From: Streptomyces sp. NK15101
GTDB lineage: Bacteria > Actinomycetota > Actinomycetes > Streptomycetales > Streptomycetaceae
NCBI RefSeq assembly: GCF_020400725.1
Contig: NZ_JAINVG010000057.1
Span: forward strand, 1 to 49,752
Direction: 5' to 3'
DNA length: 49,752 nt
How positions within the stretch are numbered: the first letter of the stretch is position 1; each line of letters starts with the position of its first letter. The translations under genes and the position numbers were made by a program. The notes under the pieces are model-generated. The model was not told the origin of the DNA. It saw only the letters and a program-made list of their open reading frames with translations, and did not search any database. Below, in pieces: positions 17,086 to 25,097 of this stretch.

Positions 17086-18383
17086 CGCCGATGACCACCG
17101 AGGAGGAGGAGAAGACGGCGGCATCGGCCGGGTCCGTCCGGCGTGCCGTCGTCGGCCGGCTGTCCTGGGGACTGGCCGACCAGGCGGCCTCCAGCATGTC
17201 CAACTTCGTGGTGGGGTTCTACGTGGCGCGCTCGCTGGGGGTGACCGCCTTCGGCGTGTTCAGCCTGGCGTGGGTGACCTACGGCGTGGTGCTCGGCGTC
17301 TCCCGCGGGCTCGCCACCGATCCGCTGGTGGTGCGCTTCAGCGGCGTGCCGGAGGCGTCCTGGCGCGGGGCGGTGGCCCGGTCGTCGGGCGCCGCGCTCG
17401 CCGTCGGCGCCGCCGTCGGCACGGTGTGCCTGCTGGTCGGGCTCGCCCTCGGCGGCGGCGTGGGGGCCGCGTTCGCCTGCCTGGGCGTCGCCCTGCCGGG
17501 GCTGCTGCTGCAGGACGCCTGGCGGTTCGCCTTCTTCGCCGCCGGCGCCGGACGGAAGGCGTTCGTCAACGACCTGGTGTGGGGCGCCGCGCTCGTCCCG
17601 GCCATGCTCGTGGCGGCCCGCGTGGGCAGCGTGGCCGCCTTCCTGCTCGCCTGGGGCGCGTCCGCCGCGGTCGCCGCGGCGTACGGCCTGCTCCAGTCCG
17701 GCATCCGGCCCCGGCCGGCCGAGGCGCGCGGGTGGCTCCGCGAGCAGCGCGACCTCGGCTACCGGTACCTGGTCGAGAACGGCAGCCTCAGCGGCGCGGG
17801 CCAGCTGCGGTCGTACGGACTCGGCGTGATCGTCGGGGTCGGCGCGGTGGGCGCGGTCCGGGGCGCCGAGCTCCTGCAGGGCCCGTTCCTCGCCCTGCTG
17901 ATGGGCCTTTCGCTCGTCACCGTCGCCGAGGCGGCACGGGTGCTGCGCCGGGCCCCGCACCGCCTCGGCAGGTTCTGCCTCCTGCTCGGCGGCGGGCAGG
18001 CCGTCGCCGCGCTGCTCTGGGGCGCGGCGCTGCTCCTGGTGCCCGACCGACTCGGCGAGTTCGTGCTCGGCGGCGTCTGGCACTCCGCCTCGGAACTCAT
18101 CGTGCCGGCCACGCTCGGCGTCGCGGGCGCCGGCCTCGGCACCGGCGCGGCGGCCGGGCTGCGCGCGCTCGGCGCGGCCCGGCGCAGCCTGCGCGCCCAG
18201 CTGTTCGCCTCCGCCTGCTACGTCGCCGGCGGGCTCGGCGGGGCGGTCGTGGCCGGCACCGTCGGCTCGGCCTGGGGCGTCGCCACCGCGACCGCCGCCG
18301 GCTCGGCCGTGTGGTGGCTGCAGCTGCGCTCCGCCCTGCGGGAGCACCACCGGAACCCGAACCACGAAGTGAGGACCTCATGA
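17082..18383 (+). CDS. Wzx-like polysaccharide flippase (MATE/MOP superfamily)
   Basis: 433 aa from ATG 17082 (ATG 17091 is possible). After a charged start (TTEEEEKT) the protein is nearly all membrane segments, about 12. It opens with RLSWGLADQAASSMSNFVVGFYVARSLGVTAFGVFSLAWV, the typical first two helices of Wzx proteins. Later segments include LLLQDAWRFAFFAAGAGRKAF and YLVENGSLSGAGQLRSYGLGVIVG. It should move the lipid-linked repeat unit across the cell membrane, to be polymerised by the Wzy-like protein encoded at 9642-10889. It overlaps the GT2 gene by 4 bases. Confidence 0.8.
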   Translation: MTPMTTEEEEKTAASAGSVRRAVVGRLSWGLADQAASSMSNFVVGFYVARSLGVTAFGVFSLAWVTYGVVLGVSRGLATDPLVVRFSGVPEASWRGAVARSSGAALAVGAAVGTVCLLVGLALGGGVGAAFACLGVALPGLLLQDAWRFAFFAAGAGRKAFVNDLVWGAALVPAMLVAARVGSVAAFLLAWGASAAVAAAYGLLQSGIRPRPAEARGWLREQRDLGYRYLVENGSLSGAGQLRSYGLGVIVGVGAVGAVRGAELLQGPFLALLMGLSLVTVAEAARVLRRAPHRLGRFCLLLGGGQAVAALLWGAALLLVPDRLGEFVLGGVWHSASELIVPATLGVAGAGLGTGAAAGLRALGAARRSLRAQLFASACYVAGGLGGAVVAGTVGSAWGVATATAAGSAVWWLQLRSALREHHRNPNHEVRTS

Positions 18384-19327
18384 CCGCCCGACCCCGGCTG
18401 AGCATCGGCCTGCCCGTGTACAACGGCGAGGAGTACCTCGCCGAGTCGCTCGACGCGCTGCTCGGCCAGACGTACGAGGACTTCGAGCTGGTCGTCTCCG
18501 ACAACGCCTCGACCGACGGCACGCGGGACATCTGCCGCCGGTACGCCGAGAAGGACTCCCGCATCCGCTACATCCGGCTGTCCCGGAACATCGGGGCCGC
18601 GCCCAACCACAACTACGTCTTCACCGAGTGCCGGGGCGAGCTGTTCAAGTGGGCCTCGCACGACGACCTGTACGCCCGGGACCTGCTGCGGCGCTGCGTG
18701 GAGGCGCTCGACGAGCGGCCGGAGGTGATCCTCGCCCACGCCGACCAGGCCGTCATCGACGCCGACGGCCGGGTGAAGGTCCCGTACGAGTACAAGCTCG
18801 CCACCGCCTCCCCGCACGCGCCGGAGCGCTTCCGCAGCATGCTCTTCGAACCCGGTGGCGACGACTTCTACGGGGTGATGCGGGCCGACGTGCTGCGCCG
18901 GGTGAAGCCGCACGACAGCTACCACCACGCGGACCGCACCTTCGTCTCCGAGATCGGCCTGCACGGGCCCTTCCACCAGGTGCCGGAGCTGCTGTACTTC
19001 CGTCGCGACCACCCCACCCGCGCCGAGCGGGCGAACCCCTCCAAGCGCTCCCGGTGCGTCAACCTGGACCCGCGCCGGGCAGGTCCGCTGCACCCGACGC
19101 CCCGGCTGCTCGCCGAGTACGTCTGGGGCTTCGTCTCGGCGATCCAGAGGGCCCCGCTGTCCGCCGCCGACCGGCGCGCCTGCTACCGCCACCTCGCCGC
19201 CTGGGCGACCAGCCGGGCCCGGCCGGGCGCCGGCGAGCGGGTCGAGGACCGCACGCCGGTCGACCCGGCGCTGCTCGCCGTCTCCGTCGACGACCTCGTG
19301 GCCGGGCGTGTGGGAAGGCGGTCATGA
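18380..19327 (+). CDS. glycosyltransferase family 2 (GT-A)
   Basis: 315 aa from ATG 18380, GAGGACC upstream. The classic GT2 N-terminus is present: LSIGLPVYNGEEYLAESLDALLGQTYEDFELVVSDNASTDGT, then the DxD-like metal site WASHDDLYARD near residue 98. The middle has FYGVMRADVLRRVKPHDSYHHADRTFVSEIGLHG, where the E would be the usual catalytic base region. No membrane segment is visible. It is a cytoplasmic inverting transferase adding one sugar to the lipid-linked intermediate; the donor sugar is not readable from the sequence. Confidence 0.85.
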   Translation: MTARPRLSIGLPVYNGEEYLAESLDALLGQTYEDFELVVSDNASTDGTRDICRRYAEKDSRIRYIRLSRNIGAAPNHNYVFTECRGELFKWASHDDLYARDLLRRCVEALDERPEVILAHADQAVIDADGRVKVPYEYKLATASPHAPERFRSMLFEPGGDDFYGVMRADVLRRVKPHDSYHHADRTFVSEIGLHGPFHQVPELLYFRRDHPTRAERANPSKRSRCVNLDPRRAGPLHPTPRLLAEYVWGFVSAIQRAPLSAADRRACYRHLAAWATSRARPGAGERVEDRTPVDPALLAVSVDDLVAGRVGRRS

Positions 19328-20562
19328 CTCCGGTGCGGGTCGGGGTCTTCGGCCTGCTCGGCTCCGGCAACCTCGGCAACGACGGATCGCTCGAAGCCGT
19401 GCTCGGGTACCTCCGCGCCGAGCACCCGGAGGCGGTCGTCGACGCGCTGTGCGGCGGACCCGAGACCGTGACGGCCCGGTACGGGATCCCCGCGACCCGC
19501 CTGCACTGGTACCGCGGGGAGTACCGGACCGCGTCGCGCGCGGGCGCGGTCGCGGGGAAGGGCCTGGGCAAGCTCGTCGACGTCGTCCGCACCGCCGCCT
19601 GGGTGCGCCGGCACGACGTGGTGATCGTGCCGGGCATGGGCGTGCTGGAGGCCACGCTGCCCCTGCGGCCGTGGGGCTTCCCGTACTCGCTGTTCCTGCT
19701 CTGCGCGACCGGCCGGCTCCTCGGCACCCCGGTCGCGCTCGTCGGCGTCGGCGCCGCCGCGATCCGCGACCGGCCGACCCGGGCCCTGGTGCGCTGGTCG
19801 GCGCGGCTCGCCGCGTACCGGTCGTACCGGGACGTCCAGTCCCGCGACGCCATGCGGGCGATGGGCGTGGACACCACGCGCGACGAGGTGCATCCGGACC
19901 TGGCGTTCTCCCTGCCGACACCGCCTTCCCCCGAGCTCTCGGCTTCGCTCGAGCAGGGAGGTGCCCCCGCCCCGGCCGGCCCTCCGGGCCTGGTCTGCGT
20001 CGGCGTCATGGCCTTCCACGGCGGCAACGACGACCGTGCCCGGGCCGAGGAGATCCACCGGCGCTATCTCGACGGGACGATCCGCTTCGTCCGCGCGCTG
20101 GTCGAGGACGGCAGGCCGGTCCGGCTGCTCACCGGCGACGGCGTCGACGCGACGGTGGTCGCCGCGATCCTCGGCGCGGTGGACTCGCCGCTGGTCACCG
20201 CCGCCGAGGCGTCCTCACTGGCCGGCCTGATGAAGGAGACGGCGGCCGCCGACAGCGTGGTGGCGATCCGCTACCACAACCTGATCTGCGCGCTGAAGAC
20301 CGGCACTCCGGTGCTCGCGCTCAGCTACGCGGCGAAGAGCGACGCCCTCATGGCGCAGATGGGTCTCGCCGAGTACTGCCACCCGGCGCGCGAGGTCGAC
20401 GCCGACCGGCTGCTCGAACAGTTCCGGGAGCTGGAGAAGCACTCGGCGGAGCTGCGGCAGACGCTCGCCGAGCGGAACCGGGCAGCCGCACGACAACTCA
20501 ACGTCCACTTCGCCGCCTTGACGGCGACCCTGTTCCGTACAACCTCTCGGAAGGCTCCATGA
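19324..20562 (+). CDS. polysaccharide pyruvyl transferase family protein
   Basis: 412 aa from ATG 19324. It begins VGVFGLLGSGNLGNDGSLEAVLGYL, the N-terminal nucleotide-fold motif of the PS_pyruv_trans family. The middle has VIVPGMGVLEATLPLRPWGFPYSLFLL and SRDAMRAMGVDTTRDEVHPDLAFSL; the C-terminal half has VVAIRYHNLICALKTGTPVLALSYAAKSDALM with the conserved H-N-L-I. Members attach ketal pyruvate from PEP to exopolysaccharide sugars, giving the polymer negative charge. A 45-bp dispersed repeat (19924-19968) inserts a Pro/Ser/Gly-rich stretch (SPELSASLEQGGAP) between the two halves, in frame, in what is probably the inter-domain loop. Confidence 0.82.
   Translation: MTPVRVGVFGLLGSGNLGNDGSLEAVLGYLRAEHPEAVVDALCGGPETVTARYGIPATRLHWYRGEYRTASRAGAVAGKGLGKLVDVVRTAAWVRRHDVVIVPGMGVLEATLPLRPWGFPYSLFLLCATGRLLGTPVALVGVGAAAIRDRPTRALVRWSARLAAYRSYRDVQSRDAMRAMGVDTTRDEVHPDLAFSLPTPPSPELSASLEQGGAPAPAGPPGLVCVGVMAFHGGNDDRARAEEIHRRYLDGTIRFVRALVEDGRPVRLLTGDGVDATVVAAILGAVDSPLVTAAEASSLAGLMKETAAADSVVAIRYHNLICALKTGTPVLALSYAAKSDALMAQMGLAEYCHPAREVDADRLLEQFRELEKHSAELRQTLAERNRAAARQLNVHFAALTATLFRTTSRKAP
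19924..19968 (+). repeat. short dispersed repeat inside the pyruvyltransferase gene
   Basis: The segment begins cttcccccgagctctcggct and ends gagcagggaggtgccccc. It is the fuller form of the element also seen at 7947-7982: CTTCCCC(C), GAGCTC, a TTCG-centred loop, GAGCAGGG, then a run of C. It is read here as PSPELSASLEQGGAP. Streptomyces genomes carry many copies of this family, within genes and between them; that is from memory and was not searched here. Confidence 0.6.
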
Positions 20563-21110
20563 AAGCGACCGAAGTCCCGGAGATCGCCGGCGCGTACCTG
20601 TTCGAGCCGACGCCGTACGCCGACGAACGCGGCTTCTTCTGCCGCACCTTCGACGCCGACGTGGTGCGTTCGGTGGGCATCGACCCGGACGCCTTCGTCC
20701 AGGACAGCCTGTCCCGCTCGGTCCGGGGCGTGCTGCGCGGTCTGCACCTGCGCTCCGGCGAGGGCGAGGCCAAGCTGGTGCGCTGTTCGTACGGGAAGGT
20801 CTTCGACGTCGTCGTGGACCTGCGGCCCGACTCGCCGACGTACCTGAACCGGGCCTCCTTCGAGCTGTCCGGCGAGACGCAGACGACCCTGTACATCCCG
20901 GCGGGGTGCGCGCACGGCTTCCAGGCGCTGACCGAGACCGCCGACACCTCGTACCGGATCGACCGCCCGCACGATCCGGCGGAGGACGTGACGATCGCCT
21001 TCGACGACCCGGAGCTGGCCATTCCCTGGCCGCTGCCGGTCACGTCGGTGTCCCGGCGGGACCGCGAGGCGCCGAGCCTCGCCGAGGTCCTGAAGCAGAA
21101 GGAGAGCTGA
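20559..21110 (+). CDS. rfbC: dTDP-4-dehydrorhamnose 3,5-epimerase family protein (RmlC/RfbC-like)
   Basis: 183 aa, standard length. Cupin with the RmlC markers: YADERGFFCRTF, VRGVLRGLHLRSGEGEAKLVRC (catalytic His in RGLH) and LYIPAGCAHGFQALTETADTSYRID (second His and the Tyr). It inverts C3 and/or C5 of NDP-4-keto-6-deoxy sugars. In this operon the activated sugar is likely CDP-linked, since the only nucleotidyltransferase is RfbF-type, so it may act like the epimerase of CDP-ascarylose pathways rather than on dTDP sugars. That assignment is inference. ATG 20559 overlaps the preceding stop. Confidence 0.82.
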   Translation: MKATEVPEIAGAYLFEPTPYADERGFFCRTFDADVVRSVGIDPDAFVQDSLSRSVRGVLRGLHLRSGEGEAKLVRCSYGKVFDVVVDLRPDSPTYLNRASFELSGETQTTLYIPAGCAHGFQALTETADTSYRIDRPHDPAEDVTIAFDDPELAIPWPLPVTSVSRRDREAPSLAEVLKQKES

Positions 21111-21117
21111 GGCGGCC

Positions 21118-22437
21118 GTGGACACCGAAGAGTTCGAACTCCCCGCGTCCCGGCGGGCGAACGAGCGCCTGCACACCCTGATCCCCGGGGGCGCGCACAC
21201 CTATGCCAAGGGCGACGACCAGTACCCCGAGAACCTGGCTCCGGTCATCAGCCACGGCCGCGGTGCCCATGTGTGGGACGTCGACGGCAACCGGTACGTC
21301 GAGTACGGCTCCGGCCTGCGGTCGGTCAGCCTCGGCCACGCCCACCCGCGCGTGGTCGAGGCGGTCCGGCGGGAACTCGACCGCGGCAGCAACTTCGTCC
21401 GGCCGTCGATCCTGGAGGCCGAGGCGGCGGAGCGCTTCCTGGCCACGGTGCCGACCGCCGAGATGGTGAAGTTCGCGAAGAACGGCTCGGACGCCACGAC
21501 GGCCGCGGTCCGCCTCGCCCGCGCCGCCACCGGACGTCCGCGGGTGGCGATCTGCGCCGACCACCCGTTCTTCTCGGTCGACGACTGGTTCATCGGCACG
21601 ACACCGATGAAGGCGGGAATCCCGCCCACGGACCTCACGCTGACGTTCCCCTACGGAGACCTGAAGGCCACGGAGGCCCTGCTCGCCGAGCACGAGGGCG
21701 AGATCGCCTGCCTGATCCTGGAACCCGCCACCCACGCGGAGCCGCCGCCCGGCTACCTCGCGGGCCTCCGTGACCTGGCCGACCGGCACGGCTGCGTCCT
21801 GGTCTTCGACGAGATGATCACCGGCTTCCGCTGGTCCGAGGCGGGCGCCCAGGGCCTGTACGGAGTCGTCCCCGACCTCTCGACGTTCGGCAAGGCGCTG
21901 GGCAACGGATTCGCCGTCTCCGCACTGGCGGGCCGCCGCGACCTGATGGAGCGGGGCGGCCTGCGCCACTCCGACGACCGGGTGTTCCTCCTCTCCACCA
22001 CGCACGGCGCGGAGACGCACTCCCTGGCGGCCGCGATGGCCGTACAGACCACTTACACGGAGGAGGGGATCACGGCCCGGTTGCACGCCCTGGGCGAGCG
22101 CTTGGCAGCCGGAGTCCGCGAGGCCGCGACGGCGATGGGCGTGGGCGAGCACGTAGTCGTACGGGGCCGGGCCAGCAACCTGGTCTTCGCCACCCTCGAC
22201 GAGAACGGGCAGCCCTCGCAGGAGTACCGCACCCTGTTCCTGCGCCGGCTCCTCGCGGGCGGGGTGCTGGCCCCGTCGTTCGTGGTGAGCAGCGCGCTCG
22301 GCGAGGCGGACATCGACCGCACCGTCGACGCCGTGGCCCAGGCCTGCGCGGCGTACCGGAAGGCGCTGGACGCCGGCGACCCCACCCCGTGGCTGGCGGG
22401 CCGCCCGGTGAAGCCGGTCTTCCGACGCCTGGCATGA
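21118..22437 (+). CDS. class III PLP aminotransferase, glutamate-1-semialdehyde aminomutase-like
   Basis: 439 aa from GTG 21118, AAGGAGAG upstream. The fold-type I class III pattern is clear: PGGAHTYAKGDDQYPENLAPVI, GHAHPRVVEAVRRELDRGSNFVRPS, FAKNGSDATTAAVRLARAATGR, VLVFDEMITGFRWSEAGAQG, then STFGKALGNGFAVSAL with the PLP lysine. It resembles HemL, but a heme enzyme here would be out of context. Relatives occur in surface-polysaccharide loci, where they may transaminate a keto-sugar or make a small amine substituent. It is the last gene of the exopolysaccharide operon, and its stop codon is the first TGA of a tandem repeat. Confidence 0.8.
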   Translation: MDTEEFELPASRRANERLHTLIPGGAHTYAKGDDQYPENLAPVISHGRGAHVWDVDGNRYVEYGSGLRSVSLGHAHPRVVEAVRRELDRGSNFVRPSILEAEAAERFLATVPTAEMVKFAKNGSDATTAAVRLARAATGRPRVAICADHPFFSVDDWFIGTTPMKAGIPPTDLTLTFPYGDLKATEALLAEHEGEIACLILEPATHAEPPPGYLAGLRDLADRHGCVLVFDEMITGFRWSEAGAQGLYGVVPDLSTFGKALGNGFAVSALAGRRDLMERGGLRHSDDRVFLLSTTHGAETHSLAAAMAVQTTYTEEGITARLHALGERLAAGVREAATAMGVGEHVVVRGRASNLVFATLDENGQPSQEYRTLFLRRLLAGGVLAPSFVVSSALGEADIDRTVDAVAQACAAYRKALDAGDPTPWLAGRPVKPVFRRLA

Positions 22438-22483
22438 CGTCGCCTCCTGACGTCGCCTCCTGACGTCACCTCCTGACGTCACC
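22435..22483 (+). repeat. 13-bp tandem repeat, 3.8 copies, across two convergent stop codons
   Basis: Units of 13 bases at 22435, 22448, 22461 and a partial one at 22474: TGACGTCGCCTCC twice, then TGACGTCACCTCC and TGACGTCACC. The first TGA ends the aminotransferase gene. The TCA at 22479-22481 in the last unit is the stop of the PAP2 gene on the other strand. No terminator hairpin is seen between the two genes, although the TGACGTCA units are themselves 8-bp palindromes. Confidence 0.85.
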
Positions 22484-23138
22484 GACGACCGTCGGCCACC
22501 CGATCGACGCCCCAGGCGACCGCCGGTACCACCGCCATCGCGGTGCACCAGCCGCCGAGGGCGTCGGTCGGGTAGTGCGCGCCCAGGACGACCTGCGCCC
22601 AGCCCATGGCGGCGCCGGCGACGAGCGCCGCGGTGAACACGAACGACACTCCGGCCGCCCTGCCGAGGCCGAGCCGTCCGGCCAGGAGCAGCGCCACCAC
22701 GAGAGCGAACGCGGTCAGAAAAGCGGTGTGCCCACTCGGGTAGGACAGGTTGTCACCGTGGATGGTGCGCCCCACCAGGAACTTGAGCAGCCTTGCCGTC
22801 CCCACGGCCGCGGCGACCCCGACCCCGACGAGCACGGCGGCCCGGGGCCACCGGAGCAGCAGGCACCCCGCCACGGCGGCCACGACCAGAGCGGCGGCCC
22901 CCACGGGCTCCCCCAGGAAGTCCGTGGCCAGGGCGACGTCCCGCCAGGATCCGGCCACCCCACCCAACACGTCCCGAACCCGCAGGTCCATCCCACCGGG
23001 CTGACCGTCACCGGCGTACCGGACCCCGAACACGAAGACCACCGCCGCGGCGAATCCCGCGATCCCCCCGAGCCCCACCCGTACCGCCGAAGGCAACACC
23101 CCGGCGACAGAAGCCCCGTTCACCCGTTCACGCCGCAT
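22479..23138 (-). CDS. PAP2 family phosphatase (membrane)
   Basis: 219 aa when started at ATG 23138 (MRRERVNGASV), which has GGGGGA just upstream; the longer open frame upstream is Pro/Arg-rich and unlikely. Five to six membrane segments. The three PAP2 motifs are present: KFLVGRTIHGD (K-x6-R type), YPSGHTAF and the late GAHYPTDALGG with His and Asp. Members dephosphorylate lipid phosphates such as undecaprenyl diphosphate or phosphatidic acid outside the membrane. Lying convergent to the exopolysaccharide operon, it may recycle the undecaprenyl carrier; it could equally be an unrelated housekeeping gene at the boundary. Confidence 0.82.
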   Translation of the reverse strand: MRRERVNGASVAGVLPSAVRVGLGGIAGFAAAVVFVFGVRYAGDGQPGGMDLRVRDVLGGVAGSWRDVALATDFLGEPVGAAALVVAAVAGCLLLRWPRAAVLVGVGVAAAVGTARLLKFLVGRTIHGDNLSYPSGHTAFLTAFALVVALLLAGRLGLGRAAGVSFVFTAALVAGAAMGWAQVVLGAHYPTDALGGWCTAMAVVPAVAWGVDRVADGRR

Positions 23139-23335
23139 TCTCCCCCGCCCGTCAGGACCGAATCCCACTCCGCACCCGGCACTTGCCACCCTAATCAACA
23201 AAGCGGGCACGGGCGTGGGGGACGGCCAGGTGCCGTCACCACGGCCCGGATCCGTCCACGCGAGCGCCGCGGGGGGGGGACGGTCGAGGGCGGGACTCCC
23301 CCGCGACGGGGGCCCGGGCGGTCCCGCCCGCGACG

Positions 23336-23351
23336 CCCGTGCCCGCACGGG
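23336..23351 (-). terminator. hairpin downstream of the FabH-type gene
   Basis: CCCGTG-CCCG-CACGGG forms a perfect 6-bp stem with a 4-base loop, 17-32 bases past the stop codon of the minus-strand ketosynthase gene (23368). There is no U-tract, as is common for Streptomyces terminators. A second stem, CCCCC/GGGGG, lies at ~23298-23312, and a run of nine G at 23271-23279. The spacer 23139-23367 holds no gene. Confidence 0.4.
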
Positions 23352-23367
23352 ATCGATCGGCCCGGGG

Positions 23368-24357
23368 TCAGGGACAGATGATCACCTGCGCCGCGTAGCT
23401 GAGGCCCGCGCCGAAGCCCATCAGGAGGATCGGGTCGCCGGGGCGGACCTGGCCGAGGTCGATGAGCCGGGAGAGCGCCAGCGGGACGGATGCCGCCGAG
23501 GTGTTGCCGGTCTCCACGATGTCCCGGGCCACGGCGGCGTTCGTGGCGCCCAGGCTCGTCGCCAGCCGCTCGATCATCCGCAGGTTCGCCTGGTGCGTCA
23601 CGAAGCCCTTGAGCTCGGACGGGGCGATTCCGGCGCGCGCACAGGCGGCCGCGGCCACCGCGGTCAGTTCCGAGGTCACCCATCGGTAGACGGCCTGGCC
23701 CTGCATGGTCACGCTGCCGTGCCGGTCGGGAATGGCGACGAGACCGGCCTTGTCGCCGTCCCCTCCCCACTCCACCGGGTGGATCCCGGTCCGCTCGGCG
23801 GCGACGACGACCGCGGCACCGGCCCCGTCCGCGAACACGGTGGCGGTGTCCACGTCGTCCGGGTCCACCCAGTCGGTCATCCGCTCGGCCCCGATGACCA
23901 GGGCACGCCGGCTGACGCCGGAGCGGACGAGGCCGTCGGCGACTCCGAGGGCGTAACAGAAGCCCGCGCAGGCCGCGTTCACGTCGAAGGCGGCGATGTG
24001 CGGGACTCCCAGGAGCGCCGCGACGGATGCCGCGCCGCTCGGCATGGGGGACGGCATGGAGCAGGTGGCGAGGACCAGCAGGTCGACGTCGGCGGAGGTG
24101 AGGCCCGCCGCGGAGAGCGCCTTGGCCGCCGCGTCGGCCGCCATTCCGGTGACGGTCTCCTCCGGTCCCGCGAACCGCCGCTCGCGGACGCCCACCCGCC
24201 GCTCTATCCACTCGGCGGTGACGCCGAGGCCCCCGCCCAGCTCCTCGTTGCCGACGAGGCGTTCGGGGCGGACACCGGCCACCGCCGCGATCCGGGAACC
24301 GGCCCCGGCCCCGGCCCCGGCTCCGAAACCGTCCAGAGCAGATGAATTGGACAACAT
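23368..24357 (-). CDS. beta-ketoacyl-ACP synthase III (FabH family)
   Basis: 329 aa from ATG 24357, with GAGGTGACC 6-8 bases upstream on the minus strand. The Cys-His-Asn triad is intact: C130 in NAACAGF, H255 in THQANLRMIE and N285 in ETGNTSAAS. The end GFGAGLSYAAQVII is typical. An N-terminal Ala/Gly repeat (residues 12-20, from three GGCCCC units at 24301-24318) is an unusual extension. FabH enzymes condense an acyl-CoA with malonyl-ACP to start a chain. Beside a LuxR-type regulator and a PPTase it probably belongs to the polyketide/lipid cluster and may make the starter acyl chain. It faces away from the regulator, with 412 bases between their starts. Confidence 0.85.
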   Translation of the reverse strand: MLSNSSALDGFGAGAGAGAGSRIAAVAGVRPERLVGNEELGGGLGVTAEWIERRVGVRERRFAGPEETVTGMAADAAAKALSAAGLTSADVDLLVLATCSMPSPMPSGAASVAALLGVPHIAAFDVNAACAGFCYALGVADGLVRSGVSRRALVIGAERMTDWVDPDDVDTATVFADGAGAAVVVAAERTGIHPVEWGGDGDKAGLVAIPDRHGSVTMQGQAVYRWVTSELTAVAAAACARAGIAPSELKGFVTHQANLRMIERLATSLGATNAAVARDIVETGNTSAASVPLALSRLIDLGQVRPGDPILLMGFGAGLSYAAQVIICP

Positions 24358-24769
24358 ACGGTCACCTCGACTGACTGCGGTGGCGGACGGTCCGGAGGAA
24401 ACCGGGAATTCGGCTCTCCGGAGACTCCGGAAATTTGAGATGTCACACTTTGGGGCACTACGGATGACATGACGAGCGCCATCCTTTGCACGGAGTCGTC
24501 AATTCCACTTTTTGACGGGATTCCCTTGCCGCACGACCGGCCGAAGGGATCGCACGGCGGCGCGGATTGCATTTCACCAGCGCTCCTCCTGCGGCGAACA
24601 GCCGTTTCACCATGGGGAGTTGACCCCTCAACAAATCTTGTGCACGATCACTGACTCAGGCCGCATTGGCTTGATCGAGACCGCCGCGTCGACATACGCT
24701 CCCCGGGCGGCGGACAAAATCGTTCGGATTCCTTCGCTGCGACGACTTCCTCAAGGAGTTGGAGAGCAC
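24358..24769. other. intergenic region between divergent ketosynthase and LuxR-type genes
   Basis: 412 bases without a convincing gene, less GC-rich than its surroundings. It must hold the promoters of both flanking genes. Visible elements: an inverted repeat ATGTCA (24440-24445) and TGACAT (24465-24470), 19 bases apart; a GTTGA-CCCC-TCAAC dyad at 24619-24632; and a candidate plus-strand promoter at 24671-24700, listed separately. I found no good -10/-35 pair for the minus-strand gene. Confidence 0.5.
24671..24700 (+). promoter_or_regulatory. candidate vegetative promoter of the LuxR-type gene
   Basis: TTGATC (24671-24676), an 18-base spacer, then TACGCT (24695-24700). This fits the Streptomyces HrdB-type pattern TTGACN-N17/18-TANNNT moderately well and would leave a leader of about 63 bases before the ATG at 24770. 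Prediction by eye only. Confidence 0.3.
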
Positions 24770-25087
24770 ATGCACGGGGACAGGCTTCAGGTCGGCGGAC
24801 GCGCCGAAAAAAGAAGAGAGATCGGTGGCGGCCGATTCGCCTCGGTGGAACGGTCCGCCTTAGGGGTGCTGACGCCACGGGAGCTCGAAGTGTTCAGCGT
24901 GTTACCGGACGGCGAGGGCAACCGGGAGCTCGCCCGAAGGCTCGGCATCGCGGAGCGGACGGTCAAGGCCCATCTGACAAGCATCACGAGGAAGCTGGGG
25001 CTGCGGTCCCGGGTGGAGGCCGCCCTGCTCTCCGCGGAGTGGTCCGACGAGCTCCGGCCGGACCCGAAGGGCCTCGACAGGCCGTAG
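24770..25087 (+). CDS. small LuxR-type (GerE) DNA-binding regulator with two TTA codons
   Basis: 105 aa from ATG 24770, with AAGGAG (24753-24758) and GGAGAG (24761) upstream; the frame is open further upstream but codon use there is poor. Residues ~34-90 form the GerE helix-turn-helix: LTPRELEVFSVLPDGEGNRELARRLGIAERTVKAHLTSITRKLGLRSR. No sensor or receiver domain is present, so it is an HTH-only regulator. Codons 31 (24860-24862) and 45 (24902-24904) are TTA, very rare in Streptomyces, which makes translation dependent on the bldA tRNA. It is the only regulator seen in the cluster and is probably its activator. It is cotranscribed with the PPTase gene 10 bases downstream. Confidence 0.8.
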   Translation: MHGDRLQVGGRAEKRREIGGGRFASVERSALGVLTPRELEVFSVLPDGEGNRELARRLGIAERTVKAHLTSITRKLGLRSRVEAALLSAEWSDELRPDPKGLDRP

Positions 25088-25097
25088 TGACACCTTC

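Noticed and set aside
21118..22437. HemL (glutamate-1-semialdehyde aminomutase) for heme synthesis
   Set aside because: No heme genes nearby. It is translated with the polysaccharide genes, and HemL-like aminotransferases occur in surface-sugar loci.
22435..22483. CRISPR-like array
   Set aside because: Units are 13 bases with no spacers and no cas genes. It is a simple tandem repeat.
24512..24769. N-terminal extension of the LuxR-type regulator
   Set aside because: In-frame but with poor codon bias and no domain. ATG 24770 has ribosome binding sites upstream, and the GerE domain is complete from there.
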